DNA of 64,000 nucleotides from an uncultured Clostridia bacterium (GCA_928721915.1 CAKMVZ010000003.1:186001-250000), one strand, 5' to 3'. Counted from the first letter of the stretch, positions 27,546 to 37,699 are shown. Numbers and translations are program-made. Notes: a model not told the origin generated them from the letters alone.

Positions 27546-30071
27546 TTAGTTTTCTGCTTTTTCTGGGTCATAAATTTCATATTTTGCTGCCCAGAATCCT
27601 GATAAATCTTTACCACCAAATGTAAATGCATCTGGAACTATATATCCACTATCTGCTTGACTTCCTGAATTTAACATAAGTAAAGTTGTAGTTCTTGACT
27701 CACTATCATATTTATATTCATATCTTGGAATCCATACAAAAATATTTACATTTATATTTTCACTTATTTGTCCTACTGTAGAACTTCCTAATGTTAAACC
27801 TTGAGAAGCAAGATCTGTATCTGTTACTAAAATATTTGCCCACATTTTATTATTATAATCATACCAAGTTCTGCTTGGGGAAGAACCTGAAGTTATTCTT
27901 TCTCCGATTATTGCATTTGAATCTTGAGTAGAATTAGTTGGATAATAAATATAATATGCATATGTATCATTTGAGCTTAAAAAGCCTGATACGTCCGGAG
28001 CTGATGCCGTTCTATCTGATTGAGGCAAAGTAATAGATTGAGTAATTGTTTTCGTATATACAGTACCATTTGACTCATCTGTATAACTTAATGGAACCAC
28101 AAGAGTTACATTATAAGTTGCACCAGGAGTCAAACCTGTAATTTTAACAGTATTGCTAGAGCCTGAACCTATAACATATCTTCCTCCACTTAAAGTTCCA
28201 TTAATTGAACCTGATTGACCACCAGACGTTGGAGTAATTGAAACATTTGCAGTATTTGGCATTCTAGCATTTGAGCTACTAAATCCATTACCATCTGAAT
28301 AACTTAAATTTGTTATCTCAATACTATTTGATGTAATAGAACTATAAAATCCAGTTGGAACCATAATATCTTGAATCTCGTATTTCATAACCCATATTCC
28401 TGATAATTCATGAGTATTTCCATTACTATCCTTAGTAGTAAATGCAGTAGGAATTGAATATCCTTCATCTGCCTCTGTTTTATCTGGGCTTATAAAAATA
28501 ATATCACAAATATTCATTTCAGTATCAACATAGTATTCATATCTTGGAATCCATACCCAATATGCAGCATCACCTGTTTCATGATTTATTGTTAAGACAT
28601 TTGCCCATTTTTGACTATTATAGTCATACCAACCATCTGGTGCATTAGCAGCTGTCATTTTTCCCCATTTATCTTCTTCTGTAGAAACTTGTACAGCTTC
28701 ACCTATTTTTGCTTCTGTACCTGATGAAAAATCTGCATAATATGTATTTGCTTTATTAAATCCTCTCATATCAGGTGAAGTTAAATCTTCAACTGTCCCC
28801 TCAAGAGTTGAAACCGTTTTGCTTAAAGTTAATGGGTCAATTCCATAAGTTGGAGTAGTTACTTGAATATTATAAGATACTCCTGAGCCTAAACCTTCTA
28901 TTGTATAAGGAAGAGTACTTTTTATAGTTCCACTTTGACCTCCACCTGAATAGCTTATTTCAACTTCAGCTCTTTCAACTTGGCTAGCTAATGCATCATC
29001 TGTAACATTACTTTCACCATCCCATGTGATTGAATAAATTGTAATTGAATTTTCATTTGCCTGAACTGAAAATCCTATTGGTTCTTTTGGATCTGATATT
29101 TCATATTTTGCTACCCAAATTCCAGCCAAATCAGATTCTCCATATGTAAAAGAATCTGCTAACATGTATCCTTCTGCCTGAAGCTGAGCATATTCATAAG
29201 TATTACCATTTGAATCAGTCCATTGATTTTGAGTATTTACAAACCTTATATCAACTGCTTCTGTACTAATATTTGAAGTGTTTGTAATTTTATACACATA
29301 TCTTGGAACCCATACCCAATAAGCAATATGTTGATTAGCTATAGTAACTATATTTGCCCATTTTGAAGTTCCTGTATTAGTATTATAATCATACCAACCG
29401 TCTGGTACTTCATTATAAATTTTATAATCAGCAGTTGTACTTGACATTGTTTGATTATCAGAGTCATATATTACATAATATGTATTTCCTGTACTAAAGC
29501 CACTTAAATCTGGCTCACATAGCCATGTATCTCCATGCTTAGCATAATCACCATCTGAATATATAATATATTCACCATCAGAACCCATGTAACCGTAACC
29601 ATCAACATAAACTTGAATTCCTAAGTCTAAACACCATTCAACCTCATTTGCTTCACCATCATCTGTATACCAAGTTAAATGATTTGCTTCAACACCTAAA
29701 TGAGTTTTGTATTCATCAGTATCAATTGAAGTAACTTCTGTTATATCTGCACTAGATAGTGTACTACCAGATAATACATATAAATCTTCAAAAATAGTTC
29801 TATAAATAGTATTTAAATTTGTATCTCCAGCATAATATACAGAATCATAGTCACCTGTTTCCATTTGCTTAGTTAACACATAAGTTTCAGTTTCTTCTAA
29901 ATACTGACTCATTTCATTTTTAAAACTAGCTTCCATAGATTTAGTTACAATTCCATTATCCCCAACTATTGCATTTATAGAAATACCAGCTAAAATAAGC
30001 ATTACAATTATAGTTACAATAAGAGCTACTAGCGTTATACCTCGCATTTTTTCCTTTCCACTAAAATTCAT
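27546..30071 (-). CDS. Large prepilin-like surface protein coupled to the DGR reverse transcriptase
   Basis: An 841-residue protein. Its N-terminus has a type IV prepilin-like lead: a basic stretch, MRGITLVALIVTIIVMLILA, then a helix, so it may be processed by a prepilin peptidase. Three repeated modules follow at roughly residues 190-350, 430-590 and 690-840. Each carries W(V/I)P RYxY (VWVPRYVYKI, VWIPRYEYYV, VWIPRYEYKY) and ends in an (I/F)W(V/A)AKYEI-type strand; Fn3-like segments separate them. ATG 30071 overlaps the RT stop as ATGA, with GGAGGGAG upstream, so the two are translationally coupled. No copy of the DGR variable repeat is in it. Confidence 0.7.
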   Translation of the reverse strand: MNFSGKEKMRGITLVALIVTIIVMLILAGISINAIVGDNGIVTKSMEASFKNEMSQYLEETETYVLTKQMETGDYDSVYYAGDTNLNTIYRTIFEDLYVLSGSTLSSADITEVTSIDTDEYKTHLGVEANHLTWYTDDGEANEVEWCLDLGIQVYVDGYGYMGSDGEYIIYSDGDYAKHGDTWLCEPDLSGFSTGNTYYVIYDSDNQTMSSTTADYKIYNEVPDGWYDYNTNTGTSKWANIVTIANQHIAYWVWVPRYVYKITNTSNISTEAVDIRFVNTQNQWTDSNGNTYEYAQLQAEGYMLADSFTYGESDLAGIWVAKYEISDPKEPIGFSVQANENSITIYSITWDGESNVTDDALASQVERAEVEISYSGGGQSGTIKSTLPYTIEGLGSGVSYNIQVTTPTYGIDPLTLSKTVSTLEGTVEDLTSPDMRGFNKANTYYADFSSGTEAKIGEAVQVSTEEDKWGKMTAANAPDGWYDYNSQKWANVLTINHETGDAAYWVWIPRYEYYVDTEMNICDIIFISPDKTEADEGYSIPTAFTTKDSNGNTHELSGIWVMKYEIQDIMVPTGFYSSITSNSIEITNLSYSDGNGFSSSNARMPNTANVSITPTSGGQSGSINGTLSGGRYVIGSGSSNTVKITGLTPGATYNVTLVVPLSYTDESNGTVYTKTITQSITLPQSDRTASAPDVSGFLSSNDTYAYYIYYPTNSTQDSNAIIGERITSGSSPSRTWYDYNNKMWANILVTDTDLASQGLTLGSSTVGQISENINVNIFVWIPRYEYKYDSESRTTTLLMLNSGSQADSGYIVPDAFTFGGKDLSGFWAAKYEIYDPEKAEN

Positions 30072-31109
30072 TGCGTTTCTCCCTCCATGTAATACCAATT
30101 ACATTTTCTTTTAATTTTTCGTATATATTTATAATCATTGCCTAATCTTGCATGACCTAGCCATGCTTTAAAGCATTCTGCAGTTTTCATTATATCTAAT
30201 TCATTCTTAGAATAAAGATTATTCCAATATTTAACTTTTTTATAAATTTTCTTTTTATTTTGATTTAATAATTTTATTTTATTTACATAAATATGAAATC
30301 CACAAAATTTTACTCCCTGGCTACATTTAAAATAATTTGTTTTTTTATTTAATTTTAAATGTAATTTTTCATTTAAAAATTCTGATATTCTTTCTTTTGC
30401 CTTTATTGCTGAATTTTTATCATCTAAAATTAAAATAAAATCATCCATATATCTTACATAATATTTAACATGTAATTGTTCTTTTATAAAATGATCAAGT
30501 TCGTTTAAGTAAATATTTGCAAAAAACTGTGATGTATAATTTCCTATTGGAATTCCTATTTTAAATGTTCCATCAAAAATTATTTGCTTTGTGCAATTTA
30601 AAAAATTTTTATCTTTAACTTTTCTTGATACAATTTTATATAAAACTTCCTTATCAATACTATTAAAAAATTTTGAGATATCACATTTTAAAACATAATA
30701 TTCTTGATTTGTCTTATATGCTTTTTTCATGTAACTTTGAAGTCTTTTTACTGCACCATGTAAACCTCTTCCGAGGAATACAAGCAAAAGTATCTTTAAT
30801 AAGTTTTGGAAGAAAAATTGGTTTTATAAATTCCTCTACAAACCATTGATGTAAAACTCTATCTCTAAATGGAAGTGCCATTATTGTTCTTTCTTTTGGT
30901 TCATAAACAGTAAATTTTCTATAAAAACCTGGTTTATATGTTCCAAAAGTCACATCTTTCATGAGAGAATATAAATTATTTGCTAAATCCATTTCAAATT
31001 CAATAACTTCTTTATTTTTATGTTTTAATTTTGCAGCTCTATAATAAGCTTCATAAAATTTTCTAAAAGTTATTGATTGATTAAAAAAATTATCTACACG
31101 TTTTGACAT
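30068..31109 (-). CDS. DGR reverse transcriptase (one CGG +1 site)
   Basis: A reverse transcriptase of 346 residues. Motif PIGNYTSQFFANIYL is the (I/L)GNxxSQ form typical of DGR enzymes, and the catalytic box is YVRYMDDFILIL. Frame 0 breaks at CGG 30773-30771; skipping the C turns ACIPR into ACIPGRGLHGAVKRLQ, the expected conserved region ahead of the catalytic palm. The start at 31109 lies within the last codons of avd, with GGAG upstream. In DGRs this enzyme copies the template repeat with adenine-specific errors, and the cDNA replaces the variable repeat of the target gene. Confidence 0.92.
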
Positions 31110-31453
31110 TTTTTTCTCCAAGCACCAACCATTTTTCCTATTTCATTTATTTGATTATCAAAAGCGACATAATTTTTATCATTTATGTATTTTGATTCAT
31201 AGGATATTCTTGTTAAAGTTTTTAATACATAAAGCTTAACATCAACATCTAATAGAAGTTTAAATCTTACTTTAGAATTTGTTTCTTTCCATGCATACAT
31301 AACATTTTCTAAACACATAAGTTCAATATTTTTTATTCTATCGCATAAAGCAAATCTTTCTGCTTTTGGATATTTTTGTAGTAAATTATTAGTATAAAAT
31401 ATTAGCTTATATATTCTTTCGTAAACAACCAATCTATCATCTTTTTTTGCCAT
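31094..31453 (-). CDS. avd: DGR accessory variability determinant Avd
   Basis: A 119-residue helical protein, basic overall, fitting the four-helix bundle Avd/bAvd class: small accessory proteins that bind the RT and the template RNA and are needed for mutagenic homing. It lies between the template repeat and the RT, the classic place, and overlaps the RT start by 16 bases. Segments such as YPKAERFALCDRIKNIE and the later KLYVLKTLTRISYE resemble four-helix proteins of the 23S-rRNA-intervening-sequence type, to which Avd is related. Confidence 0.85.
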   Translation of the reverse strand: MAKKDDRLVVYERIYKLIFYTNNLLQKYPKAERFALCDRIKNIELMCLENVMYAWKETNSKVRFKLLLDVDVKLYVLKTLTRISYESKYINDKNYVAFDNQINEIGKMVGAWRKKCQNV

Positions 31454-31983
31454 TTTTTACTTCCTACCTTTTCTAAAAATCTTTTTTTAAAATTTTTCTT
31501 TAGTTATCCTTTTCAACCTTCATAAAGAAGGAGCCTACATCACTTTCAAAATTTACTTGCACTGTAGAGCATTTAAAAATTTTTACCACTTAAGGAAGGA
31601 ATCAAACTTCTTTTATGTGTGACCTACTCGGCAAGGACCATTAGTCCTTTTATTTTTAAAACCCCTCTGAGGTATATTCACACAAGAGTCCGGCCCCACT
31701 GACTACCACCGCACGAGTAGTATTATTGGAATTAGCATTACCATTGTTGTTGTTAGAAGAAAGCGCTCCACCATTGCTCCTATTGCCGCGTTTGAAGAAA
31801 GGATTGCCAGGGTTCAGTTTGACACCTAATTTTTTACTTCATTATTTTCTTATTTAAATATTATCTTTTGTATTTTATTTTGTTATATTCTTTTGTATTT
31901 TTTATAAAGTGTATAAAACGGAACCAATGTATTTGTAGTTTTAAGTTGTCAGCTCCGTTCTAAAGTTTTAAGCGCAAGGAATT
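31454..31983 (-). ncRNA. DGR template RNA region
   Basis: The 530 bases between avd and the target gene contain no protein gene. They hold the template repeat (31687-31813) and flanking sequence toward avd with small hairpins (for example CCTTC..GAAGG near 31520). In studied DGRs this segment is transcribed as the structured template for the RT; extent here is inferred. Confidence 0.6.
31687..31813 (-). repeat. DGR template repeat (TR)
   Basis: A 127-base repeat matching 31988-32114 except at 14 positions. On the coding (minus) strand every one of the 14 is an A in this copy, which marks it as the template. Translated in the target frame it is rich in AAC/AAT codons (asparagine-rich), as is typical of TRs. 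Confidence 0.95.
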
Positions 31984-32808
31984 TTAAAGTCCGGCCCCAC
32001 TGACTACCACCGCACGAGTAGTACTATAGGAATAAGCATAACCAGGGCTGTCGTAAGAAGAAAGCGCTCCACCACCGCCCCTATAGCCGCGTATGAAGAA
32101 AGGATTGCCAGGGTAGACAACACGTCTGTATGGATTACTTGGATAGTAAGCTTCTAGCATAGAGTACATTTCATAAATACCATCACCATAAAAACCTCTT
32201 CCTCCATTAGATTTTACTGTTCCTCCTGCTGATGCATAATTATATTCATAAAAACTATCATAAGAATCATATGACATACCTGAAGTTGCATAATATAAAT
32301 CATAATATTTTGAATCAATTCCCATGCTTTTAAAAGTTGAAGCATATGAATTTGATGTACTAATTGAGCTACCATCTGTTGAAACCATTGTCATAGTACG
32401 TTCCCAAATATCAGTATTTCCTAGCCCATAAACACCTGTATAATTATCATTTCCTGTTGAATATGTTTGAATTTGACTTTGTGTTCCTCCACCATAAGCT
32501 GATAATGAAAGCATAAGTATTGCTCCCCATTCAGTATTTTTTATCATGTGAACATCAATACCATTACTACTTGAATCATTATATGAAGTTCCGTCTAAAG
32601 TTGCTTTTAGTCCCATTGGACCACTTTCTGTTTCCATTTCCCTGATTTCGGTAAATTGTTCAACTACAGTTTGGTTAACTAAAGCTGTAAAACCAGGTCT
32701 TGATTGTATAGCAGCATTTACGCTACTACTAAAAGTCATTAAAATCACAAGCAAGCAAATTAAACTAATTAAAACTTTGCTAATGACTTTCTGAAAATTT
32801 TTTTCCAT
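31984..32808 (-). CDS. DGR target protein with C-type-lectin-like variable end
   Basis: A 274-residue secreted protein. The start is taken as 32808, with AGGAGG ten bases upstream, rather than an upstream in-frame codon; the protein then begins MEKNFQKVISKVLISLI, a signal peptide. The mature part is rich in Ser, Tyr and Gly, and the C-terminus (PFFIRGYRGGGGALSS...TRAVVVSGAGL) is the CLec-type ligand-binding fold common to DGR targets. The last 42 codons are the variable repeat. Diversified residues include Y, D, S, P, G at sites where the template encodes Asn. The protein probably sits at the cell surface; the ligand is unknown. Confidence 0.88.
   Translation of the reverse strand: MEKNFQKVISKVLISLICLLVILMTFSSSVNAAIQSRPGFTALVNQTVVEQFTEIREMETESGPMGLKATLDGTSYNDSSSNGIDVHMIKNTEWGAILMLSLSAYGGGTQSQIQTYSTGNDNYTGVYGLGNTDIWERTMTMVSTDGSSISTSNSYASTFKSMGIDSKYYDLYYATSGMSYDSYDSFYEYNYASAGGTVKSNGGRGFYGDGIYEMYSMLEAYYPSNPYRRVVYPGNPFFIRGYRGGGGALSSYDSPGYAYSYSTTRAVVVSGAGL
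31988..32114 (-). repeat. DGR variable repeat (VR)
   Basis: Copy of the template repeat at the 3' end of the target gene, starting two bases after the stop codon. It differs at 14 sites, all template adenines. Its invariant, GC-rich 3' part (GTGGTAGTCAGTGGGGCCGG) is where the homing-initiation sequence would be expected. Confidence 0.95.
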
Positions 32809-32853
32809 CTTTCTTTTCCTCCTTTTCCCAAATCCATCCCCAAAACACTTTAA

Positions 32854-32876
32854 TAGCACAGGTAATTGTGGTTTTA
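32854..32876 (+). repeat. 23-bp direct repeat, copy 1
   Basis: Starts TAGCACAGGTAATTGTGG; identical to 33454-33476, exactly 600 bases away. Lies just upstream of the DGR target start. Confidence 0.7.
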
Positions 32877-33453
32877 AATGCTATTAAATTTGCTTTTTTC
32901 AATTTTTATAATTAAAAATTGGGTAATTATTTTTGGATTTTTTTCTGTGTTTATATTTTTTTACTAAACACTAAAATATTTATTAAAATTTTATAAATAA
33001 GAAAAAAAAAAGTCAATATAAAAGTCGAAAATTGTCTTTTTTTGCAGTATATCTCGCATTCAAGAGGAGAACAAGTTCGCCTTTTCTTTGCTTCAAGTTT
33101 TTGATTTTTTTTAATTTTAAAAATAAAAAATTCATAAAAAATATTCAAAAAAATTTTTTATAAATTTTCATAATTTTATATATATTCAATTATAACAAAT
33201 ATAGTTTAATACTTTATATTCTGTTTTTATAAATTATTTTTATTTAAATATTAAGTTTACATAACAGAAACTATATATAAAAAGTTTTTGATTGTCATTA
33301 TGACATTTTTTACTTTTTTTAAATAAATTAAAAAAATGAAAAATTTATATATTTTAAATTCAAAAAGCACTGTAATTCCAATACTTTTATCATTTTTTTA
33401 TTAATTTTTTAAATTTTTTTCTAAAAAATCCCCATTTTTTCAATTTAATCGTG
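32877..33453. other. AT-rich spacer between the two 23-bp repeats
   Basis: About 580 bases of very AT-rich sequence with many homopolymer runs. The only open frame (32951-33148 minus) has low-complexity, no ribosome-binding site and is not convincing. I see no RNA gene; it probably contains the promoter of the DGR target gene. Confidence 0.5.
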
Positions 33454-33476
33454 TAGCACAGGTAATTGTGGTTTTA
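33454..33476 (+). repeat. 23-bp direct repeat, copy 2
   Basis: Second exact copy of the repeat at 32854-32876, close to the terminator of ctpA. Confidence 0.7.
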
Positions 33477-33509
33477 TTATTTTGTGATTAAAAATTTTTG
33501 GGCGTAAAA

Positions 33510-33535
33510 AAATTCCTACTTTTTTGTAGGAATTT
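33510..33535 (-). terminator. Terminator of ctpA
   Basis: Perfect stem AAATTCCTAC/GTAGGAATTT with T-rich flank, 16 bases after the ctpA stop codon. Confidence 0.8.
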
Positions 33536-33550
33536 AATATTTTTTTCATT

Positions 33551-34856
33551 TTATTTTAAAATCTCTTTTGCTTTTTCTAATTGATTATCAAAAATAGTTC
33601 CATCTTCTGTAACATTATTTTCATCTAACTGAACTTCATAATCAGGTTTAATACCAACTTTATTTATTTTATTTCTATTAGGAGTATAATATTCTGTAGT
33701 AGTTAATTTCAAAACACTACCATCAGATAAAGAATATACATTTTGTATTACCCCTTTTCCATAAGTTGTTGTTCCAACTGTTGTAGCAACCTCATTATCA
33801 ACTAATGCTCCTGTAACAATTTCGGAACTACTAGCAGTATACTCATTTGTTAAAATAACTAATTCTACATCGTATTTTTTATCTTTTTCAGAAGTAACTA
33901 CAGTTTCATTTCCTTTTCCGTCCATTTCAATAAGAGTAGTATCTCCCTTATCAACAAATAAATCAATAATATCTAAAGCTTCATCAACAATTCCACCTGT
34001 ATTATACCTTAAATCAAAAATAATCTTAGTAGCACCTTGATTAATTAACTCATCCATATTTGCTTCAAATTCATCACTACATCCTTCATCAAAAGTAAAT
34101 AAAGAAATATATCCAATATTATTTTCTAACATTTTAGATTCTACATGATAAACTTTTACTTGACTTCTTGTCATTGTAAAATCTAAATATTCTCCATCTC
34201 TATAAACTGTTATAGTAACATCAGTTCCTTCTTCTCCTTTAACACTATTAGAAACTTCTTCAAGTTCCATATCTGAAGTAGAAGTTCCATTAACCGCTGT
34301 AATAATATCCTCTGCTTTAACTCCCGCTTTTTCTGCTGGAGAATCTTTTATTGTAGATAAAACTATACTGTTACCGTTCTTCATCAGTCGTCATGTAAAT
34401 TCCAACTCCACAATAATTTCCTAATGCAGTTTCTTGATATTCATTCCATTCTTCTGCAGTCATGTATTCAGAATATTCATCACCTATTCCATCAACAAAT
34501 CCTTTTATTGTAGAATCTATAAGCTCTTCTTTATTTATACTTCCAACATAATTTTCATCAATTACTTCTGCAAAAGAATTAAGAACTTTTGAAATATCTG
34601 AAATTGTTTCTCCCGCTTCAACGTTTTCTTCTGAATCAATATCAGAAGTAGCAGAATATAAATCATTATATTTTTTACCAATAGTTATATAATATGTAAT
34701 TGAAGAAGTTAAAATTACCGCAAAAACAACGAAAACAAAAATCCACGCAATTGTTTTATATTTCCACTGTTTAGCTGCATATTCAAAATCTTCTTCAGTA
34801 ATAATTTTTTTCTCCTTTTCATTAGATTCTTTATTATTCTTAATAGGTCCTTCCAT
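33551..34856 (-). CDS. ctpA: C-terminal processing peptidase CtpA, S41 family (one CGG +1 site)
   Basis: A 434-residue membrane-anchored serine protease. N-terminal helix (IAWIFVFVVFAVILTSSITYYI), then an S41 N-terminal domain, a PDZ domain around residues 170-230 (SPAEKAGVKAEDIITAVNG) and the peptidase core with nucleophile Ser in NEYTASSSEI and Lys in TYGKGVIQ. Frame 0 is interrupted at GAA CGG TAA (CGG 34376-34374); skipping the C gives TTDEEGNSIVLST, just ahead of the PDZ domain. It ends the ftsE-ftsX-M23-M23 block and probably processes or degrades wall enzymes. The stop immediately after CGG makes unshifted synthesis useless. Confidence 0.92.
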
Positions 34857-34896
34857 TTAAAAAACTTTCCTTTCTATTTTTATTAATATAAAAACT

Positions 34897-35015
34897 ATGT
34901 ACCACGCTCCATGCTATAGCAAGAAGTATTAAGATATACATTTTCACGACCGAGGATATCAATGAGGCGTACTTTTGTACGTTGATTTAGGTTCCGACGG
35001 AATGAAAATGTATTA
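34897..35015. repeat. Palindromic intergenic element, copy 1
   Basis: About 120 bases. Shares GACCGAGGATA, TGAGGCGTACTTT and GTACGTTGATT with copy 2 and folds on itself (TACATTTTCA with TGAAAATGTA; CGTAC hairpin at the centre). Its arms are less perfect than in copy 2. Confidence 0.75.
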
Positions 35016-35020
35016 AAACA

Positions 35021-35160
35021 TTGTGCTACACTCCTTGCTATGGCGAGAAGTAGTAAGATGTACATTTTCACGACCGAGGATACCCATGAGGCGTACTTTT
35101 TGTACGTTGATTGGGTTCCGACCGAGTGAAAATATACATATTGCTGCTTCTCGCCATAGC
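35021..35160. repeat. Palindromic intergenic element, copy 2
   Basis: About 140 bases with near-perfect outer arms GCTATGGCGAGAAG/CTTCTCGCCATAGC and an inner CGTAC hairpin; in tandem with copy 1 in the gap between ctpA and the M23 gene, reaching the M23 stop codon. A non-autonomous foldback (MITE/REP-like) element; no transposase is visible. Confidence 0.75.
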
Positions 35161-35161
35161 C

Positions 35162-36332
35162 TCACGGTAAGTATGGGGTTGGATCCACACACCTCCCGCC
35201 AATCCTTACTTCAAAATGCAAATGTGGTCCTGTTGAATTTCCTGTTGAGCCACTTAGCATAATTGTTTGCCCTGCTGTAACTTCTTCTCCTTCTTGAACT
35301 TTCCTTGAATTTGCAGTTCCATGAGCATAAAGTGTCATGGTTCCATCATGATGATCAATAACAATATATTCTCCATAACTTCTATACGAGCCATTTGAAT
35401 TTTTTAATGCATCAGAAATAACTACTGTTCCAGATTTTACTGCTAATACTTCTGTTCCACTTGGGATAGCAAAATCAACACCAGTATGACCAATATACCC
35501 TTTAAAACCAGTTGTAATGTTTTTTGATGTTTTTCCTAAAAGTGGTGATATATATCCACATGAACTAGGAGTTACTGAAGCTTTAACCGCATTTTTCTTA
35601 GCAAGCTCTTCAAGTTCAGCTTGAATCATCTTTTTATCTTCTTCAAATTGTTCTAATTGTTTTTGAAGCTCTAATTCTTCAGCTGTTAAATTAGAAACTA
35701 AATTTGTTTTATCTTTTACTAAAACCTCCATAGCACCTTGTTTTGATGTAAGTCTATCTTTCACAGTTTGAACCTCATCTGATGCTTCTTCTAACTTTTC
35801 TGTTTGTATATTTAATAAAGCTTTTTCATTTCTTAAAACATCTAAAAATTCTCCATCATATTCTGCTATTTCTTGTAATAAATAATATTTAGATAAAAAA
35901 TCTGATAAATCTTTTGATCCAACTAAAATATCTAAGTATGTAGTTTTGCTACTTTCATACATAGCAACAAGTCTTTCTTCAACTGCTTTTTTACTCTTTT
36001 CATATTTTTCTTTAGCTTTTTCTAGCTCTAACTTTTTTTCTTCTACATTTTTAGTAGCTTCTTCTAATTCTCCTTCAATACTCGATATATTATTTTCATA
36101 CTCAGCTATTTGCATATTTAATCTATTAATTTGTTCTAAAGCATCCGTCATTTCTGTTTTAAGTCCGTGCAATTTCTGTATTTGTTTGATCTATTTTTCC
36201 ATCTATATCCGAAATTTGATTTTCTAAATCAGTCTCTGTAATAGCATATACGAAATAACTTAATAAAACATTAAAACTTACTATTATAAATATAATAAAA
36301 ATATATGTAATTTTTAGTATTTTATTCTTCAT
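35162..36332 (-). CDS. Murein hydrolase activator / M23 peptidase with coiled coil (one CGG +1 site)
   Basis: A 389-residue secreted EnvC/CwlO-regulator type protein. Start 36332 has AAGGAGG upstream and gives a membrane lead (ILKITYIFIIFIIVSFNVLL). Frame 0 is broken at GCA CGG, 36167-36165, in TNTEIA; skipping the C gives EIAGLKTEMTDALEQI and joins the coiled coil (residues about 55-230). The C-terminal M23 domain has GHTGVDFAIPSG, HHDGTMTLYAHG and HLHFEVRIGG, the zinc ligands of lysostaphin-type enzymes. It follows ftsEX, which in Firmicutes controls such hydrolases, so a role in septal or wall hydrolysis is likely. Confidence 0.9.
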
Positions 36333-36411
36333 TCGTTCCTCCTTAAAAAAGCAGCCTAAAACCACTTTTTCCGTAGTAAATCTAAAGTAAAAATTTCACT
36401 ATTAGTAAATA

Positions 36412-37699
36412 TTAATTATCTAGCTCCACTACTATTTCATTTTTAGTCTCTTCTTCCATATTATTCTGATTATTATCAGGGGAAATGTAATCTAAAGGTT
36501 GGACATATTCACCATTTATTCTAACTTCAAAATGTGCATGAGGACCTGTTGAGTAACCTGTTGAACCTACCTTTAGCACTGCTGTTCCTTGAGTTACAGT
36601 TTGTCCGAACTTCTACTAAGATTTCTGAACCATGTGCATATAAAGTTGTAACTCCACCTCCATGGTCAATAATAACCATATTTCCATAAGCTCTATTCAT
36701 TTCTGCTTTAATTACAACTCCACTGTTAGCAGCAACAAAAGTTGCTCCATATGGCGCTCCTATATCTACCCCTGTATGTAATTTATAGATTCCAGTAATA
36801 GGATGTGTTCTCATACCAAATCTTGATGTTATAGTTGTATAACCTGGAGTTGGCCAAATCATATTTCCACCTATATAAGTTTCACCTATATTTTTAAGAG
36901 CTAATTGTTTTAATTCAAAATCAATACTTGCTATGTCATTTTTATAATTTTCAATTTCTTGATAAAGTGCCATTTCTTCTGCATTTAATGCATTTAATTT
37001 ATTATTTTTTAAAATTTCCATATTAGATAAAGAAATTTCATATTTTTCTTTATCTATTTTATCTTGTTCTAATTCTTCCTTTTTTTCTTTTAAACTTTTA
37101 CTTAATGATTCGATCTTTGATTTATTCTCCTTAACATCTGAAACAAGTTCAAAATCAGATTGTGTGATTTCAGAAACAAGATAATATCTAGCCAAAAAAT
37201 CAGATAAACTATCTGAATTTAATAAAACATCTAAGTATTTTATATCTCCCATTTCATACATGGCAACAAGCCTTTTTTCTAATAATGCTTTTTGCTTTTC
37301 ATATTTTTGATTAGCTTCTTCTAATGATTTTTCTGTTTCTTCAATATAAGACATAAGAGATATTTCTTCTAATTCAATATCCTCAATTTCTTGTTTTTTC
37401 TCCGAAATCTTGATACTTAAATTCTCAACTTCTGCTAAAGCTTCTGAAATTTGATCTTCAACAATTCCCATTTGAGCTTGTTTTTCATTTACTTTTGCTT
37501 CTAAATCTTCCTTTTGACTATTTAAATTATTAACTTCGTTTGAAGAATTGTTAGTTTCATTATTTATACTATTTTCTGATTGATTTGTAGCATCAGTAAT
37601 AGTATTATTTACAATATTTTCATCAGCAAAAACTTTAACTTGTGAAAATAAAATAGTGATAGTTACAAAAACTATTACTATTATTTTCATATTTTTCAT
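36412..37699 (-). CDS. Second M23 peptidase with coiled coil, FtsEX-linked (one CGG +1 site)
   Basis: A 428-residue paralogue of its neighbour: signal peptide (MKNMKIIVIVFVTITILFSQ), an Asn/Ser-rich linker, a long coiled coil and an M23 domain (TGIYKLHTGVDIGAPYG, DHGGGVTTLYAHG). Frame 0 is broken at GTT CGG (36607-36605) after EILVEV; skipping the C gives EVGQTVTQGTAVLKVGS and then GPHAHFEVRIN, completing the zinc site, with an acidic tail and a stop at 36412. Without the shift the third zinc-ligand segment would be missing. It directly follows ftsX by about 30 bases. Start chosen at 37699 for the AGGAG nine bases upstream. Confidence 0.9.

Noticed and set aside
27546..30071. The large prepilin-like protein as a second DGR target
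   Set aside because: No stretch in it matches the template repeat, and its C-terminus lacks the variable-repeat sequence.
30068..31109. Group II intron or retron reverse transcriptase
   Set aside because: No intron domains, maturase or msr/msd region are seen; the IGNxxSQ motif, avd and TR/VR pair identify a DGR.
32951..33148. 65-residue open frame in the spacer upstream of the DGR target
   Set aside because: Low-complexity Lys/Phe/Ile composition, no ribosome-binding site, in AT-rich non-coding sequence.
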